From Hydractinia symbiolongicarpus (taxonomy: Eukaryota; Cnidaria; Hydrozoa; Anthoathecata; Hydractiniidae), in the NCBI RefSeq assembly GCF_029227915.1, contig NC_079877.1, positions 21,045,851 to 21,109,850 on the forward strand: a DNA stretch of 64,000 nucleotides. The letters run 5' to 3'. A model generated the notes under the pieces. It worked only from the letters and a program-made list of their open reading frames with translations. It had not been told where the DNA came from and made no database searches. Position 1 is the first letter of the stretch. Each line of letters begins with the position of its first letter. The position numbers and the translations under genes were made by a program. This document shows, in pieces, positions 25,250 through 33,164 of the stretch.

Positions 25250-26426
25250 GCACAATGTAACGTTCAAGACGGTCGTTGGTGAAAGCAATTCTGTTCAACC
25301 TGATATGATAGCATCTTGGTTTGAAACCACTTTACTAACATTATTAACTAACTACAAACTAGAAGATATTTACAATGCCGACAAATTTGGTCTCTTCTAC
25401 CAATGCTTGCCAAATAAAACGTATCACTACAAATCCGAAAAATGCTCTGGGGGTAAAAATAGCAAAGTCCGAATTACCGGGCTTGCAGCTGCCAATGCTG
25501 TCGGAGATAAACTACCAATGTTTGTGATTGGTAAATCGAAGAAACCAAGGTGCTTCAAAAATGTAACATCCCTACCCTGCAGGTACAGAGCGCAGAAGAA
25601 GAGTTGGATGGACAGCTCTCTTTTTGAAGAGTGGGTGCGAGAAATCAATGCAATGTTTCTAAAAGAAGGTCGAAAGATAGTCTTGATCATCGATAATTGT
25701 CCCGCTCACCCTGATGTCGGTGGACTGTCCAACATTAAATTGATTTTCTTACCTCCAAATACAACTTCTTTGTCACAACCGATGGACCAAGGTGTCATAA
25801 GATGTCTTAAGTCTCTTTATCGCCAAAAATTGGTCAACATGATGATTCAAAACCTAGAAAAAGGCAAAGATCTTCCAAAAGTTTCAATTCTGCGTGCTCT
25901 TCAAATACTTGTTTCGTCGTGGGACAAAGTGAAGAAAGAAACCATCGTAAATTGCTTCAAGAAATCAAAAATTTCCAAGAAAGCTCAACAGAATGCAACT
26001 GATGATATTGATGATCCATTTAAACAACTGGAGAAAGATCTCACACAACTGCGTGCCATTGACGATACCATTATTCCTCCTGATCTCTCGGCCCGTGATG
26101 TTGTCGATATTGACCAAGATTTGACCACAATCGAAAATCCCGTGACTGATGAAGAAATCCTTGAGTCGGTACGGCCAAGTACAGATGAGAATGACGAGGA
26201 GCATGATGAAAATGCCGATGTCATCGAGGTGTTTGATGAGCCAGTGAGCAAGCCAACAAAATCAGAAATAAACACTGCAGTGGAGACTTTACAAAATGCT
26301 TGTCTATTCACTGATGATGGAAATGACATGCAACACCTCCTGCTTCGCTTTGAAGATTTGTTTCTTAAAAGTGAAATGAAAAACAAGAAGCAAACTAGTA
26401 TTTTAAGCTTTTTCGATCAAAAATAA
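25250..26426 (+). CDS. pogo/Tigger-type transposase, exon 2 (DDE catalytic domain)
   Basis: Exon 2 encodes residues 126-517. It carries the DDE_1 catalytic core: first Asp in YNADKFGLFY (about residue 170; the usual next residue Glu is Lys here), second Asp in IIDNCPAH (about 274), third Asp in QPMDQG (about 305), a DD30D spacing typical of pogo. An acidic linker follows (DENDEEHDENAD, near 430). The extreme C-terminus reads QTSILSFF, which fits the PCNA-interacting (PIP) consensus Q-x-x-[ILM]-x-x-[FY]-[FY]; pogo-family transposases are known to carry such a motif. No stop or frameshift interrupts the 518-codon spliced frame, so the enzyme could be functional. The start of the open frame at 25185 lies inside the intron and is ignored. 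Confidence 0.93.
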
Positions 26427-26625
26427 TGTATGTAATTGTAATCAACAATAAGTATACATGTACGCAAAATGCTGTTTTCTTTATTATCCATTTCCCTTTT
26501 TTGACCAAACAGTTCCTTCAAGTACCCTTAATTCAGGTGAATTTTAATTTGCCCACAGATACTTATGACCGAACTACTGACCCTTGCCCTTTTCTGAAAA
26601 TTTCAAAAATTTTTGAAAAACTCGT

Positions 26626-26742
26626 TATCTCGAACTTTTCATGAAATACGCTCGTTATGTCGAACCTCCGCTATCTCGAACGCTCGCTATCTCGAACTTT
26701 TCTTTCGGTCCCTTGGGAGTTCGAGATAACGAGCGTCGACTG
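26626..26742 (-). repeat. Right terminal inverted repeat and subterminal TATCTCGAAC sites
   Basis: Four copies of TATCTCGAAC (one with G for C) lie at about 26626, 26656, 26672 and 26688, all in the same direction as the left-end copies; only the terminal one at 26719-26728 is inverted. TCTTTCGGTCCCTTGG at about 26700 repeats the second motif of the left end. The element ends at GCGTCGACTG (26742). Confidence 0.8.
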
Positions 26743-26979
26743 TATGGCTTTTTGCCGCCTAATAAAGGCCTTACACGTAAATCACGTAGTTTCACGAGCC
26801 TGGGCATCTCATCATTTGTCTAGTCCCTTCAGTCTCAATGCACTGCAACGTGCCAAGTCGTTCTCCTTGGCGCCATGGCCTTATATCACCGTCAACTACG
26901 CGCATAGCCTTCTTAGGGCTGTAATATGGCCTTTTGCCGCCTAATAAAAGTCTTACACGTAAATCACGTGGTTCCACGA
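26743..26979 (+). repeat. Satellite remnant right of the pogo element, end of array
   Basis: Just over one 182-bp monomer continues the interrupted unit and the next one breaks off in TTCCACGAGT at 26979. The adjoining sequence is the truncated 3' part of a THAP gene, so this is the right-hand edge of the satellite in this region. Confidence 0.92.
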
Positions 26980-26980
26980 G

Positions 26981-27198
26981 TCAGGAGCTGTTTGAAAGAC
27001 TTCTTCTTGGTGTTGAAGTTATTAGTTCATATCCTAATTTAAGCGTAGGGTTAGGATTTTCAGCTGTAGGAATTTTATCCACAAAATGTTCACTACAAAT
27101 TCTATCATTCCTTGTAGGTTTCCAAACAGTTTTATTAGCATTTCTCGTCTCACTAACTTTATCCACTCATTTTGTTTCTCTTTGTATCTTTAGCTACG
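26981..27198 (-). pseudogene. THAP-domain gene, C-terminal half (separated from N-terminal half by a Harbinger element)
   Basis: On the minus strand the piece resumes the THAP domain directly after the Harbinger left end. It reads RYKEKQNEWIKLVRRE, then after a one-base frameshift NANKTVWKPTRNDRICSEHF. RICSEHF holds the last Cys and His of the C2CH zinc site, and the following DKIPTAENPNPTLKLGYE is the usual tail of invertebrate THAP domains. One in-frame TAA precedes RYKEK. The reading stops (SNSS, TGA) at the junction with the satellite, so any C-terminal part of the protein is lost or never belonged here. The matching first half is at 33018-33164. Confidence 0.8.
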
Positions 27199-27199
27199 A

Positions 27200-27278
27200 G
27201 GACACGGCAACAATTTTCATGCGATTGCAACAAAAAAATTGTTTTGTTGCAATCGCATGAAAATGTTTCACTGTGTCC
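27200..27278. repeat. Harbinger left-end palindrome
   Basis: GGACAC, then CAACAATTTTCATGCGATTG, an A/T loop, and the reverse order back to GTGTCC form an imperfect inverted repeat with arms of about 36 bp. The right end of the element has a similar palindrome (32936-33017), so each terminus can fold into a hairpin. Confidence 0.75.
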
Positions 27279-27290
27279 CCACATCAAATA

Positions 27291-27407
27291 TCCTCATTCT
27301 GCAACATTTTTCGCTTAAATTTTTGTTGCTGCAACAAAAAAAAAATTCAAATCAATTTGAATTTTTTTTTTTGTTGCTGCAACAAAATTTCATGTTGCAA
27401 ATGAGGA
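27291..27407. repeat. Second, internal palindrome near the Harbinger left end
   Basis: TCCTCAT near 27291 pairs with ATGAGGA near 27401. The inner part is GTTGCTGCAACAAAA with AAATTCAAATCAATTTGAATTT at the centre split by an A-rich and T-rich run. It lies between the terminal hairpin and the MADF gene and may contribute to its promoter region or to transposase binding; this is inference. Confidence 0.6.
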
Positions 27408-27582
27408 TAAGGAAAAATTCCTCGTGTCCCCGCACTTTGAGGAGAATTTTTGCAACATTTTTTTATTTTAACCAATCAAATTCGTTTAAAAACTCAAGAC
27501 AAATCAAAACAAAAGTTTTTCAATCACAACAAATTAGACAAGACTAGACGAGACTTCGAACTAAACCACATAAGACTTCGAC

Positions 27583-28686
27583 ATGGCGGAAGATCAAGCG
27601 AAGCAAAAACTTTCGGAAGAAGAAAAAAATGAACTTATTAAATTTTAGAACGAAAACAAATCACTGTGGTCTTCCGAAGTCAATTTTCGGAATAAAGAAG
27701 AGAAAGCGGAGGTCAAGGAAGAACTAACAAAAGTTTTTGATGGAAAATATACCGAAGCTTTCCTTGATAAGAACTTTCATGCTCTCCGTACTGCTTTCAT
27801 ACGAGAGCGGAAAAAATACCAACAGAAAGAGCCAAAGAAGAAGTGGAAGTTTTTCGATCAACTTTCCTTCTTAACAGAAGAAATTGATAGAGTTGAGAAG
27901 AAAGTAACATTTGATATGGAGGAGAAAGAAATGCTAATTGACTTCTTCAATTCCAACCCATCGCTTTGGAACCACCACCTGACCGAGTACCGAGATCGCA
28001 ATTTGAGGGATTCTCTTTATGAAAAACTAGTACAGCTATTCGATGGGAAGTTTTCAAAAGAAGACATAAAGCGGGAATGGCATAATTTGCAGACAGTTTA
28101 TAAAAGAGAAAAGGCGAGAGAAGAAGGCTCAAAAGTTTCTGGTTCGGGTTCTTGTGATGTGTATGTCTCGACATGGGAACTCTTTAGTCAAATGGAATTT
28201 CTTGACGTCACAGGTGATGTGGATGCATCCTGTACATCACTTGACAATAATGAAGGATTTTGTCAGCCGCCGAAAAAGATCAGGGAGCAAACAAAAACAG
28301 CAGAAGACGATGCCAAAGCAGAGTTGTGGAAATCGTTGGCTGCTTCTCTGAAGCCACAAGTAGCACCGCAACAAAATACCGCAAAGATAGAATTATCTGG
28401 ACGTGCAAATTTATTCGGAAAGGTTGTTGCGGATTCACTGCTTCAATATGAACCCGAAGATTGGTCGTACTTAAAAAAGAAAGTGATGGACGTGTTCTAC
28501 GACTTCGAACAGCAGAAATTAACTGGTCGTTCAAACTATCAAATTCCACTCTTCAACCCGAATCAGTTCCAAGGAAATCAGTTCCAACAGGGACCATTCC
28601 TTAACATGCTCGCCAATGCTTCGACAAGCCAAAATGGACGGTTTGGTCCTTTTTCACCTTCCTCAGCATCATCTGATGCTTCTTAG
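27583..28686 (+). pseudogene. Double-MADF protein of the Harbinger element, one in-frame stop
   Basis: The frame starts at ATG 27583 (MAEDQAKQKLSEEEK) and runs 367 codons to the TAG at about 28684, broken only by a TAG at 27646-27648 (codon 22). Two MADF (Myb/SANT-like) domains in tandem are visible. The first covers codons about 15-100 (ENKSLWSSEVNF; LTKVFDGKYTEAFLDKNFHAL; WKFFDQLSFL). The second covers about 112-205 (LIDFFNSNPSLWNHHL; VQLFDGKFSKEDIKREWHNL; TWELFSQMEFL). A C-terminal tail rich in Q, N, F and S follows. The TAG falls at the position of a Phe in the second repeat, so it is a point mutation. Translation could restart at 27916, giving the second domain alone. Harbinger elements encode such a protein to bring the transposase into the nucleus and onto the ends. 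AATAAA is at 28737. Confidence 0.85.
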
Positions 28687-28736
28687 ACACTCAGAAAGGA
28701 CATGTAATGAACACTTTACGTAGTATATTTTTTACA

Positions 28737-28742
28737 AATAAA
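28737..28742 (+). terminator. Polyadenylation signal of the MADF gene
   Basis: AATAAA about 50 bp after the MADF stop. The opposite-strand signal of the transposase (TTTATT on the plus strand at 28813-28818) is only 70 bp away, as expected for the convergent gene pair. Confidence 0.6.
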
Positions 28743-28821
28743 CCTTTTACAACTATAGCAAAAAACTGATAAAACCTTTCTCGTTTAGTCCAGTATTCAC
28801 TTGTTGTTTCATTTTATTCCC

Positions 28822-29758
28822 TTAGACATCAAGTCTCGCACAACGCCACTGCAACGGAACACATCCCTCATTGTAGAAATATGCATTAAATTCCTCTCTG
28901 ATTGCTTTCGCCTCGTGAGTAGCGTTACTAGCTTTATTTAATGACAAAGAATTCCATGATTCAGTTGGTGGGTCTCTTCGCCAAGATTCCTCTATTATTT
29001 CTCCCGTTGTCACATCTTCACTGTCAACAAATCCTTAGGAATATACACTTTTCCGTAGGTGGAATCCTTCCGTAGCCAATTATGAAGCGTTATGGCAGCA
29101 ATTGCGATGGTTTTAACCTTTTCTGGTTTCAGTGAGAATGGGCGTCTAAACACTCTCCAACGATTGGCTAAAATACCAAATCCATTTTCAGAAATGCGTC
29201 GCATCCTGGAAAGTCGGTAATTGAACACACGTTTTTCGGAGGTCAAACCTTTCTGAGGGTATGGTTTCATCATAAAAGTAGAGAGGGGAATAGCATCGTC
29301 ACCTGTACATACATATGGTACTTTTCTAAGACGACCAGGAAGTGCTGATGGTTATGGCAAATTAAGTGCGCCGGACTCTAGGGCAAGTTTCAAGGAACTT
29401 TGGGACCAATTCCCGCCATCTGAATTTCTGCCATTCATCCCTACATCAGCGAAAAGGAATTCGTATTCTGGTCCAATCATTCCCATCAAAATTATACTAT
29501 CACTCCCTTTGTAATTTCTATAATGCGAGCCAGAGTTTTTTGGTTGCTGTATAGCAATGTGTTTTTCGTCGACACCACCTAATCCATTTGGAAAATTCCA
29601 TCGATGATAAAACTTTTTTGCAATTTCCATCCATTCTTCTGTTGTTTCCGGTGTTTTAAAGTTATTTTTTCCCAAAGCTTCAGCGATAGCACTACACACT
29701 TCCTGAACTATATAAGATATTGCTTTCTTACTGATCCGGAATTGATACTCTAAAGATC
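28822..29758 (-). pseudogene. PIF/Harbinger transposase, catalytic C-terminal part
   Basis: Continues, after the Penelope-like insertion, from RSLEYQFRISKKAIS. The DDE residues are all present: first Asp in GLGGVDEKHIAI, second Asp in FADVGMNGRNSDGG, Glu in ISENGFGILANRW. Damage: an in-frame TAA after ESGALNLP (near 29352), and a frameshift after DLLTV (near 29013), after which the usual tail continues (GEIIEESW to FYNEGCVPLQW). AATAAA is 4 bp past the stop on the minus strand. The N-terminal part is at 32516-32874. Without the insertion the frame would run straight through, so the two stop-type changes came before or after it independently. Confidence 0.88.
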
Positions 29759-30088
29759 GTGTCCACTTTGTCTGCAAGAGAAATTGGAAATCCTTAGTTA
29801 CGAAAATAAAGACGAACTTTTAAACAAAAGGTCGGAGATCGTTTCAAAATGCCGCCATATGAACAAATATCTATTGGCCAATTATAAGTCAAAAGACTGA
29901 TAATGACATTTTAACACTTTTTTTATTGTAAATCACTGATTTTATTGCACGTTTTACAGCCTCAATTAATTTTGTTATACTTATAGGAATTTAGATCAGT
30001 TGAATTTATTTTACAGCTGAGGATTGTATAGTGAATACATGAAACTCTGAGTACTGTAAAAGCTCAGTTTACTTTATTACCCTTGTTA
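29759..30088 (+). repeat. Left pLTR of the Penelope-like element
   Basis: Begins GTGTCCACTTTGTCTGC, inside what is coding sequence in the right copy, and ends ACCCTTGTTA. It contains a candidate hammerhead ribozyme at 30009-30061. Confidence 0.9.
30009..30061 (+). ncRNA. Candidate type I hammerhead ribozyme, left pLTR
   Basis: Parts in order: stem I strand TTTTACAG (30009), core CTGAGGA, stem II TTGTAT with loop AGTGA and ATACAT, core GAAA (30041), a very short stem III (CT, loop CTG, AG), then T-A as the cleavage dinucleotide position, and the second stem I strand CTGTAAAA (30054-30061), fully complementary over 8 bp. CTGANGA and GAAA are the invariant boxes. The first stem II pair is a T-T mismatch, which may weaken it. 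Penelope-like elements are known to carry hammerheads with tiny stem III in the pLTR. Predicted cut is after 30053. Confidence 0.65.
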
Positions 30089-30209
30089 TATGGCTCCTGT
30101 GATTTAATGTTATAGTCGAGCACTGTTTTGAGGATAGCATTACGCATCTGTATTGAATATAAACAGCTCCTGGATTTATCTTGTCGAGCACTTTGTTTTG
30201 CTTTCATCA

Positions 30210-30742
30210 ATGGAGAAAATAAACCTTGCTTACTCCTTGAAGAACATACCGATTCCTGATAAAAATTCTTACAAGACTAAATTAATTGATAAAATCGAAG
30301 CAGTTATAAAACGTATGCGCTGGAAAATGTACTGGATTAACAACAGGGACGGAAATACAATTCCACAAGCAGAAACCTTCGGATTTAAAAGTAAGAACAC
30401 TCCTCCACCTTGTACCGAACTGGAAAACTTCGAATCAGATTTACTGGACCTATTTGAAAACATCGAATTTCGTAACACACATGACACCTTCCAACGAAAA
30501 CTGAAAAAGGACATTTCAAGCATTCGCAAATCAAACAAGGTTTACGTTTTTGCTGATAAGACTTCAAACATTTACACGATGGCACCAGACCTCCACGAAA
30601 AGCTATTGAAAAAAAACGTCACCAAAACGTACAAAAAAGCACCGCCCCTTCTCGAAAAAGCGATCAACTCCGAAGCAAAAGAAATTGCATCTTCTTACAA
30701 AATAGACAATTGCGCTGAAAAACTCGCAAAATCTCCTGCATT
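30210..30742 (+). pseudogene. Penelope-like element ORF, N-terminal part
   Basis: From ATG 30210 (MEKINLAYSLKNIPIP), the start used by related elements; the frame is open 19 codons upstream. It covers about 178 residues up to the frameshift. Recognisable blocks are IKRMRWKMYW, ETFGFKSKNTPPP, DLLDLFENIEFR and VYVFADKTSNIYTM, the region that precedes the reverse transcriptase fingers in this family. The frame ends at TGA 30750-30752, directly where the RT part begins in another frame, so one indel near 30743 breaks what should be a single protein. Confidence 0.85.
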
Positions 30743-32329
30743 ATATCCTTGAAAGATCACAAAGAAAACTTTCATCAAAAACATCCTTGTCGTCTTATAA
30801 ACCCATGTAAAAGTGAACTTGGTGCCATTAGCAAATCGATTTTGGACCGAATTAATTCAGACCTACGAAACTTACTTCATGTTAACCAGTGGAAAAACAC
30901 CGACCAGGTATTGGATTGGTTTTCTTTATTGCACAACAAACAAACCTGTACTTTCATCCAGCTTGATATCAAAGAATTTTACCCATCAATTACAAACAAC
31001 ATTCTAGACGAGGCATTACGCTTTGCAAAGGAACACACTACGATATCAGACAAAGAAATAAGAACTATCTTACACTGCCGAAAGTCACTTTTGTTTTTCA
31101 ATGAAGAGCCATGGAAGAAAAAAGATATACATGGATGCTTTGACGTTACGATGGGAAGCTTTGATGGAGCCGAAATTTGTGAGTTAGTTGGCATTCTTAT
31201 TCTGCAAAAGCTCTCTTCAATCGTGAGAAAAGACGACATCGGCTTATACCGTGATGACGGATTATTAGTATTAAGAAACTCAAGAGGTAGATCAACAGAC
31301 ACCAAACGTAAAAAAATAATCGAAACCTTCAAAACGATCGGATTCGACATCGAGATTCAAACTAACCTAAAAAGAGTAGACTTCCTCGACGTTACACTTG
31401 ATTTAGATTCAGAAACTTTCAAACCCTACAAAAAGCCAAACGATCAGCTTCAATACGTCCACATTTTATCTAACCATCCAAAAAATATTTTGAAACAACT
31501 ACCAATATCAATCAACGATAGGCTTGTCAAAAATTCGTCAAACGAACAAGTTTTTGACCAAGCCAAACCGGAATACGAAGAAGCCCTCCGAAAAAGCGGA
31601 TACAAAAACCTGAACTTGTCCTTCAATAAAAAGGAACCCAATCGGATTGGCAGAAATAGGAAACGAAACGTGATATGGTTTAACCCACCCTTCAATAAAA
31701 ATGTTGTTAACGACGTCGGGAGATCCTTTCTGAAACTAATTAAGAAGCACTTTACAAAAGAAAACAACCTTCAAAAAGTTTTCAATAAGAATAACGTTAA
31801 AGTCAGCTACAGTTGTACAGAAAACGTGAAGTCCATCATTAATTCACATAACAAAAAAGTTTCTTCAAAACAAATAATCGATACACCAACATGCAATTGC
31901 AGAGTTAAAAGAACGTGCCCTCTACAAGGAAAATGCAGAGTTCAGTCTGTCATCTACAAATGCGAAGTCACCGCTCAAAACCAACCAAAAAAGGCCTACA
32001 TCGGGTTAACTGAGAAAGAGTTCAAAGAACGCTACGGTGGGCACAAATTATCTTTCAACAACAAAAAGTACATGAACAGTACCACGCTGTCCACTTACAT
32101 CTGGCAGTTAAAGGACCAAAATATCACGCCGGAGTTAAACTGGTCGATCGTAAAACGTGTGAGAAGTTACTCGAACAAAAGCAAATCGTGTCCACTTTGT
32201 CTGCAAGAGAAATTGGAAATCCTTAGTTACGAAAATAAAAACGAACTTTTAAACAAAAGGTCGGAGATCGTTTCAAAATGCCGCCATATGAACAAATATC
32301 TATTGGCCAATTATAAGTCAAAAGACTGA
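30743..32329 (+). pseudogene. Penelope-like reverse transcriptase plus GIY-YIG endonuclease, C-terminal part
   Basis: About 528 residues in a different frame from the N-terminal part; no ATG at its head (the first codon of the open stretch is TTG), so it depends on the lost frame. RT motifs, numbered from LKDHKENF: CRLINP (14-19), motif A QLDIKEFYPSI (71-81), catalytic YRDDGLLVL (167-175), thumb with FLDVTLDL. A Cys-rich linker follows (CNCRVKRTCPLQGKC, 382-396) and then a GIY-YIG nuclease: VIYK (401-404), YIGLTE (417-422), Arg 428, His 432. It ends with a CPLC motif and KYLLANYKSKD. Family function: target-primed reverse transcription with single-strand nicking by the endonuclease. Apart from the junction frameshift the reading frame is intact. 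Confidence 0.92.
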
Positions 32330-32515
32330 TAATGACATTTTAACACTTTTTTTATTGTAAATTACTGATTTTATTGCACGTTTTACAGCCTCAATTAATT
32401 TTGTTATACTTATAGGAATTTAGATCAGTTGAATTTATTTTACAGCTGAGGATTGTATAGTGAATACATGAAACTCTGAGTACTGTAAAAGCTCAGTTTA
32501 CTTTATTACCCTTGT
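32188..32515 (+). repeat. Right pLTR of the Penelope-like element
   Basis: Direct copy of 29759-30088. It contains the last 47 codons of the ORF, the 3' untranslated part and a second ribozyme candidate, and ends against the target duplication. Confidence 0.9.
32438..32490 (+). ncRNA. Candidate type I hammerhead ribozyme, right pLTR
   Basis: Identical in sequence to the copy at 30009-30061: TTTTACAG, CTGAGGA, hairpin, GAAA, CTCTGAG, TA, CTGTAAAA. Two copies 2429 bp apart would release a unit-length RNA from a longer transcript. Confidence 0.65.
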
Positions 32516-32874
32516 TACTCTAAAGATCTAAATGATTCACCGCTTGCAAGATATCTTAATGTGATACAGCACATTTCCTCTGGTTTTATGCATTCTCTCA
32601 TGTTGGTATCTTGCTTATGCAAAACTGGAGCAAGTAGATGGACCAGTTCATCAAAATGGCCAACGTCCATCCTTACATATCCTTTGAATCCTTCTAGATC
32701 TTCTTCCTTTAATTCTTTGAACAAGGTGTGAAAGGCTCCATCGACCTTTCTACGTTGTAACCATGGCCTTGTCCAAATAGATCGTTTGGATTGTTTTTTC
32801 TTTGTTTCTTCTTCATCAAAAAGAAGTGCAATAGAAGCGATTATTATACTTCGATCAACTGCGACGGCCATCAT
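32516..32874 (-). pseudogene. PIF/Harbinger transposase, N-terminal part
   Basis: Starts at ATG 32874 (a second ATG follows at once) and reads MMAVAVDRSIIIASIALLF, then WTRPWLQRRKVDGAFHTLF and YVRMDVGHFDELVHLL, then PEEMCCITLRYLASGESFRSL, the standard N-terminal region of animal Harbinger transposases. It is open throughout 119 codons. It is cut inside codon context RSLEY by the Penelope-like element; the catalytic part continues at 29758 on the same strand. The start lies 60 bp from the right-end palindrome, so the promoter is probably in the terminal repeat. Confidence 0.9.
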
Positions 32875-32935
32875 TAATCACTGTCACACATGTTTTGGTT
32901 TCATTTTCATAAATTTTGTTTCATGTGCTGGAACT

Positions 32936-33017
32936 CATGCGACATGGAAACAACTTTGCATGCGATTGCAACAAATTTTTTTTGTTGCAATCGCGCATGA
33001 AAATTGTTGCCGTCCCC
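32936..33017. repeat. Harbinger right-end palindrome
   Basis: CATGCGATTGCAACAAA, a T-rich loop, and TTTGTTGCAATCGCGCATG form a near-perfect hairpin, flanked by GAAACAACTTT and AAAATTGTTGCCGTCCCC. It corresponds to the hairpin at the left end. Confidence 0.75.
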
Positions 33018-33164
33018 AGGAAAACAAAACATGTGAAATGGCTGAGGGCATCCACAGTCAGTATTCAGCTTTCCTTCGTGAATCATACAAGATTCCTTCT
33101 TCCACTTGTCAATACGTCTCGTATTATTCGTACAACCAACAACAGCGCAGTTTACAGGACACAT
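33018..33164 (-). pseudogene. THAP-domain gene, N-terminal half
   Basis: Starts at ATG 33164: MCPVNCAVVGCTNNTRR, then KWKKESC, and CGCPQPFHMFCFP. NCAVVGC holds the first two zinc ligands of the C2CH THAP domain, and PFHMFCFP is the usual F-x-FP segment. After 49 codons the frame runs into the Harbinger terminal repeat. The remainder of the domain is at 26981-27198, and reading across the single AGG target copy joins the halves in the expected order. THAP proteins bind DNA in a zinc-dependent way; many invertebrate ones derive from transposons, so this could be a host gene or an older element. The domain is broken and surely non-functional here. Confidence 0.82.

Larger units (their letters stand above)
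23862..26742 (+). mobile_element. pogo/Tigger-type DNA transposon, complete (2881 bp)
   Basis: The ends are CAGTCGACGCTC..TTATCTCGAAC at 23862 and its reverse complement finishing at 26742, a match of about 23 bp with one mismatch. A TA dinucleotide lies on each side (23860-23861 and 26743-26744), and the satellite monomer is continuous once one TA is removed, so the insertion site is exact. TA target choice, inverted ends and a CENP-B/DDE transposase place it in the pogo group of Tc1/mariner. The cargo is a two-exon transposase on the plus strand and an antisense HIRAN-domain gene inside its intron. The transposase frame is open and spliced consistently, so the copy may be young and possibly active. 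Confidence 0.93.
29759..32515 (+). mobile_element. Penelope-like retroelement with pLTRs, inserted in the Harbinger transposase
   Basis: A 13-bp target duplication, TACTCTAAAGATC, flanks it (29746-29758 and 32516-32528). The left 330 bp (29759-30088) repeat the last 330 bp (32188-32517) almost base for base, in direct orientation; the repeat includes the end of the ORF, which is the pseudo-LTR arrangement characteristic of Penelope-like elements. Between them lies an RT plus GIY-YIG endonuclease ORF with one frameshift. Orientation is opposite to the transposase. Few differences between the pLTRs (for example AATAAAGACG against AATAAAAACG) indicate a fairly recent insertion. Confidence 0.95.
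27202..33017 (+). mobile_element. PIF/Harbinger DNA transposon, interrupted by a Penelope-like element
   Basis: The ends share ACGGCAACAATTTTCATGCG followed by ATTGCAACAA, in inverted orientation. AGG on both sides (27199-27201 and 33018-33020) is a 3-bp target duplication, the size used by Harbinger elements; the exact end base is uncertain by about 3 bp. Contents: a plus-strand MADF gene near the left end, and a minus-strand DDE transposase starting near the right end, convergent, each with its own AATAAA. The insertion lies inside the THAP domain of the minus-strand gene. About 2.77 kb of its length is the nested Penelope-like element. Both genes carry damage, so this copy is not autonomous now. 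Confidence 0.85.

Noticed and set aside
27239-27547. Open frame over the Harbinger left end
   Set aside because: Runs through A/T palindromes; no domain.
30749-30751. TTG as a genuine start of a separate RT gene
   Set aside because: It is the point where a single Penelope ORF is frameshifted; related elements have one continuous protein.
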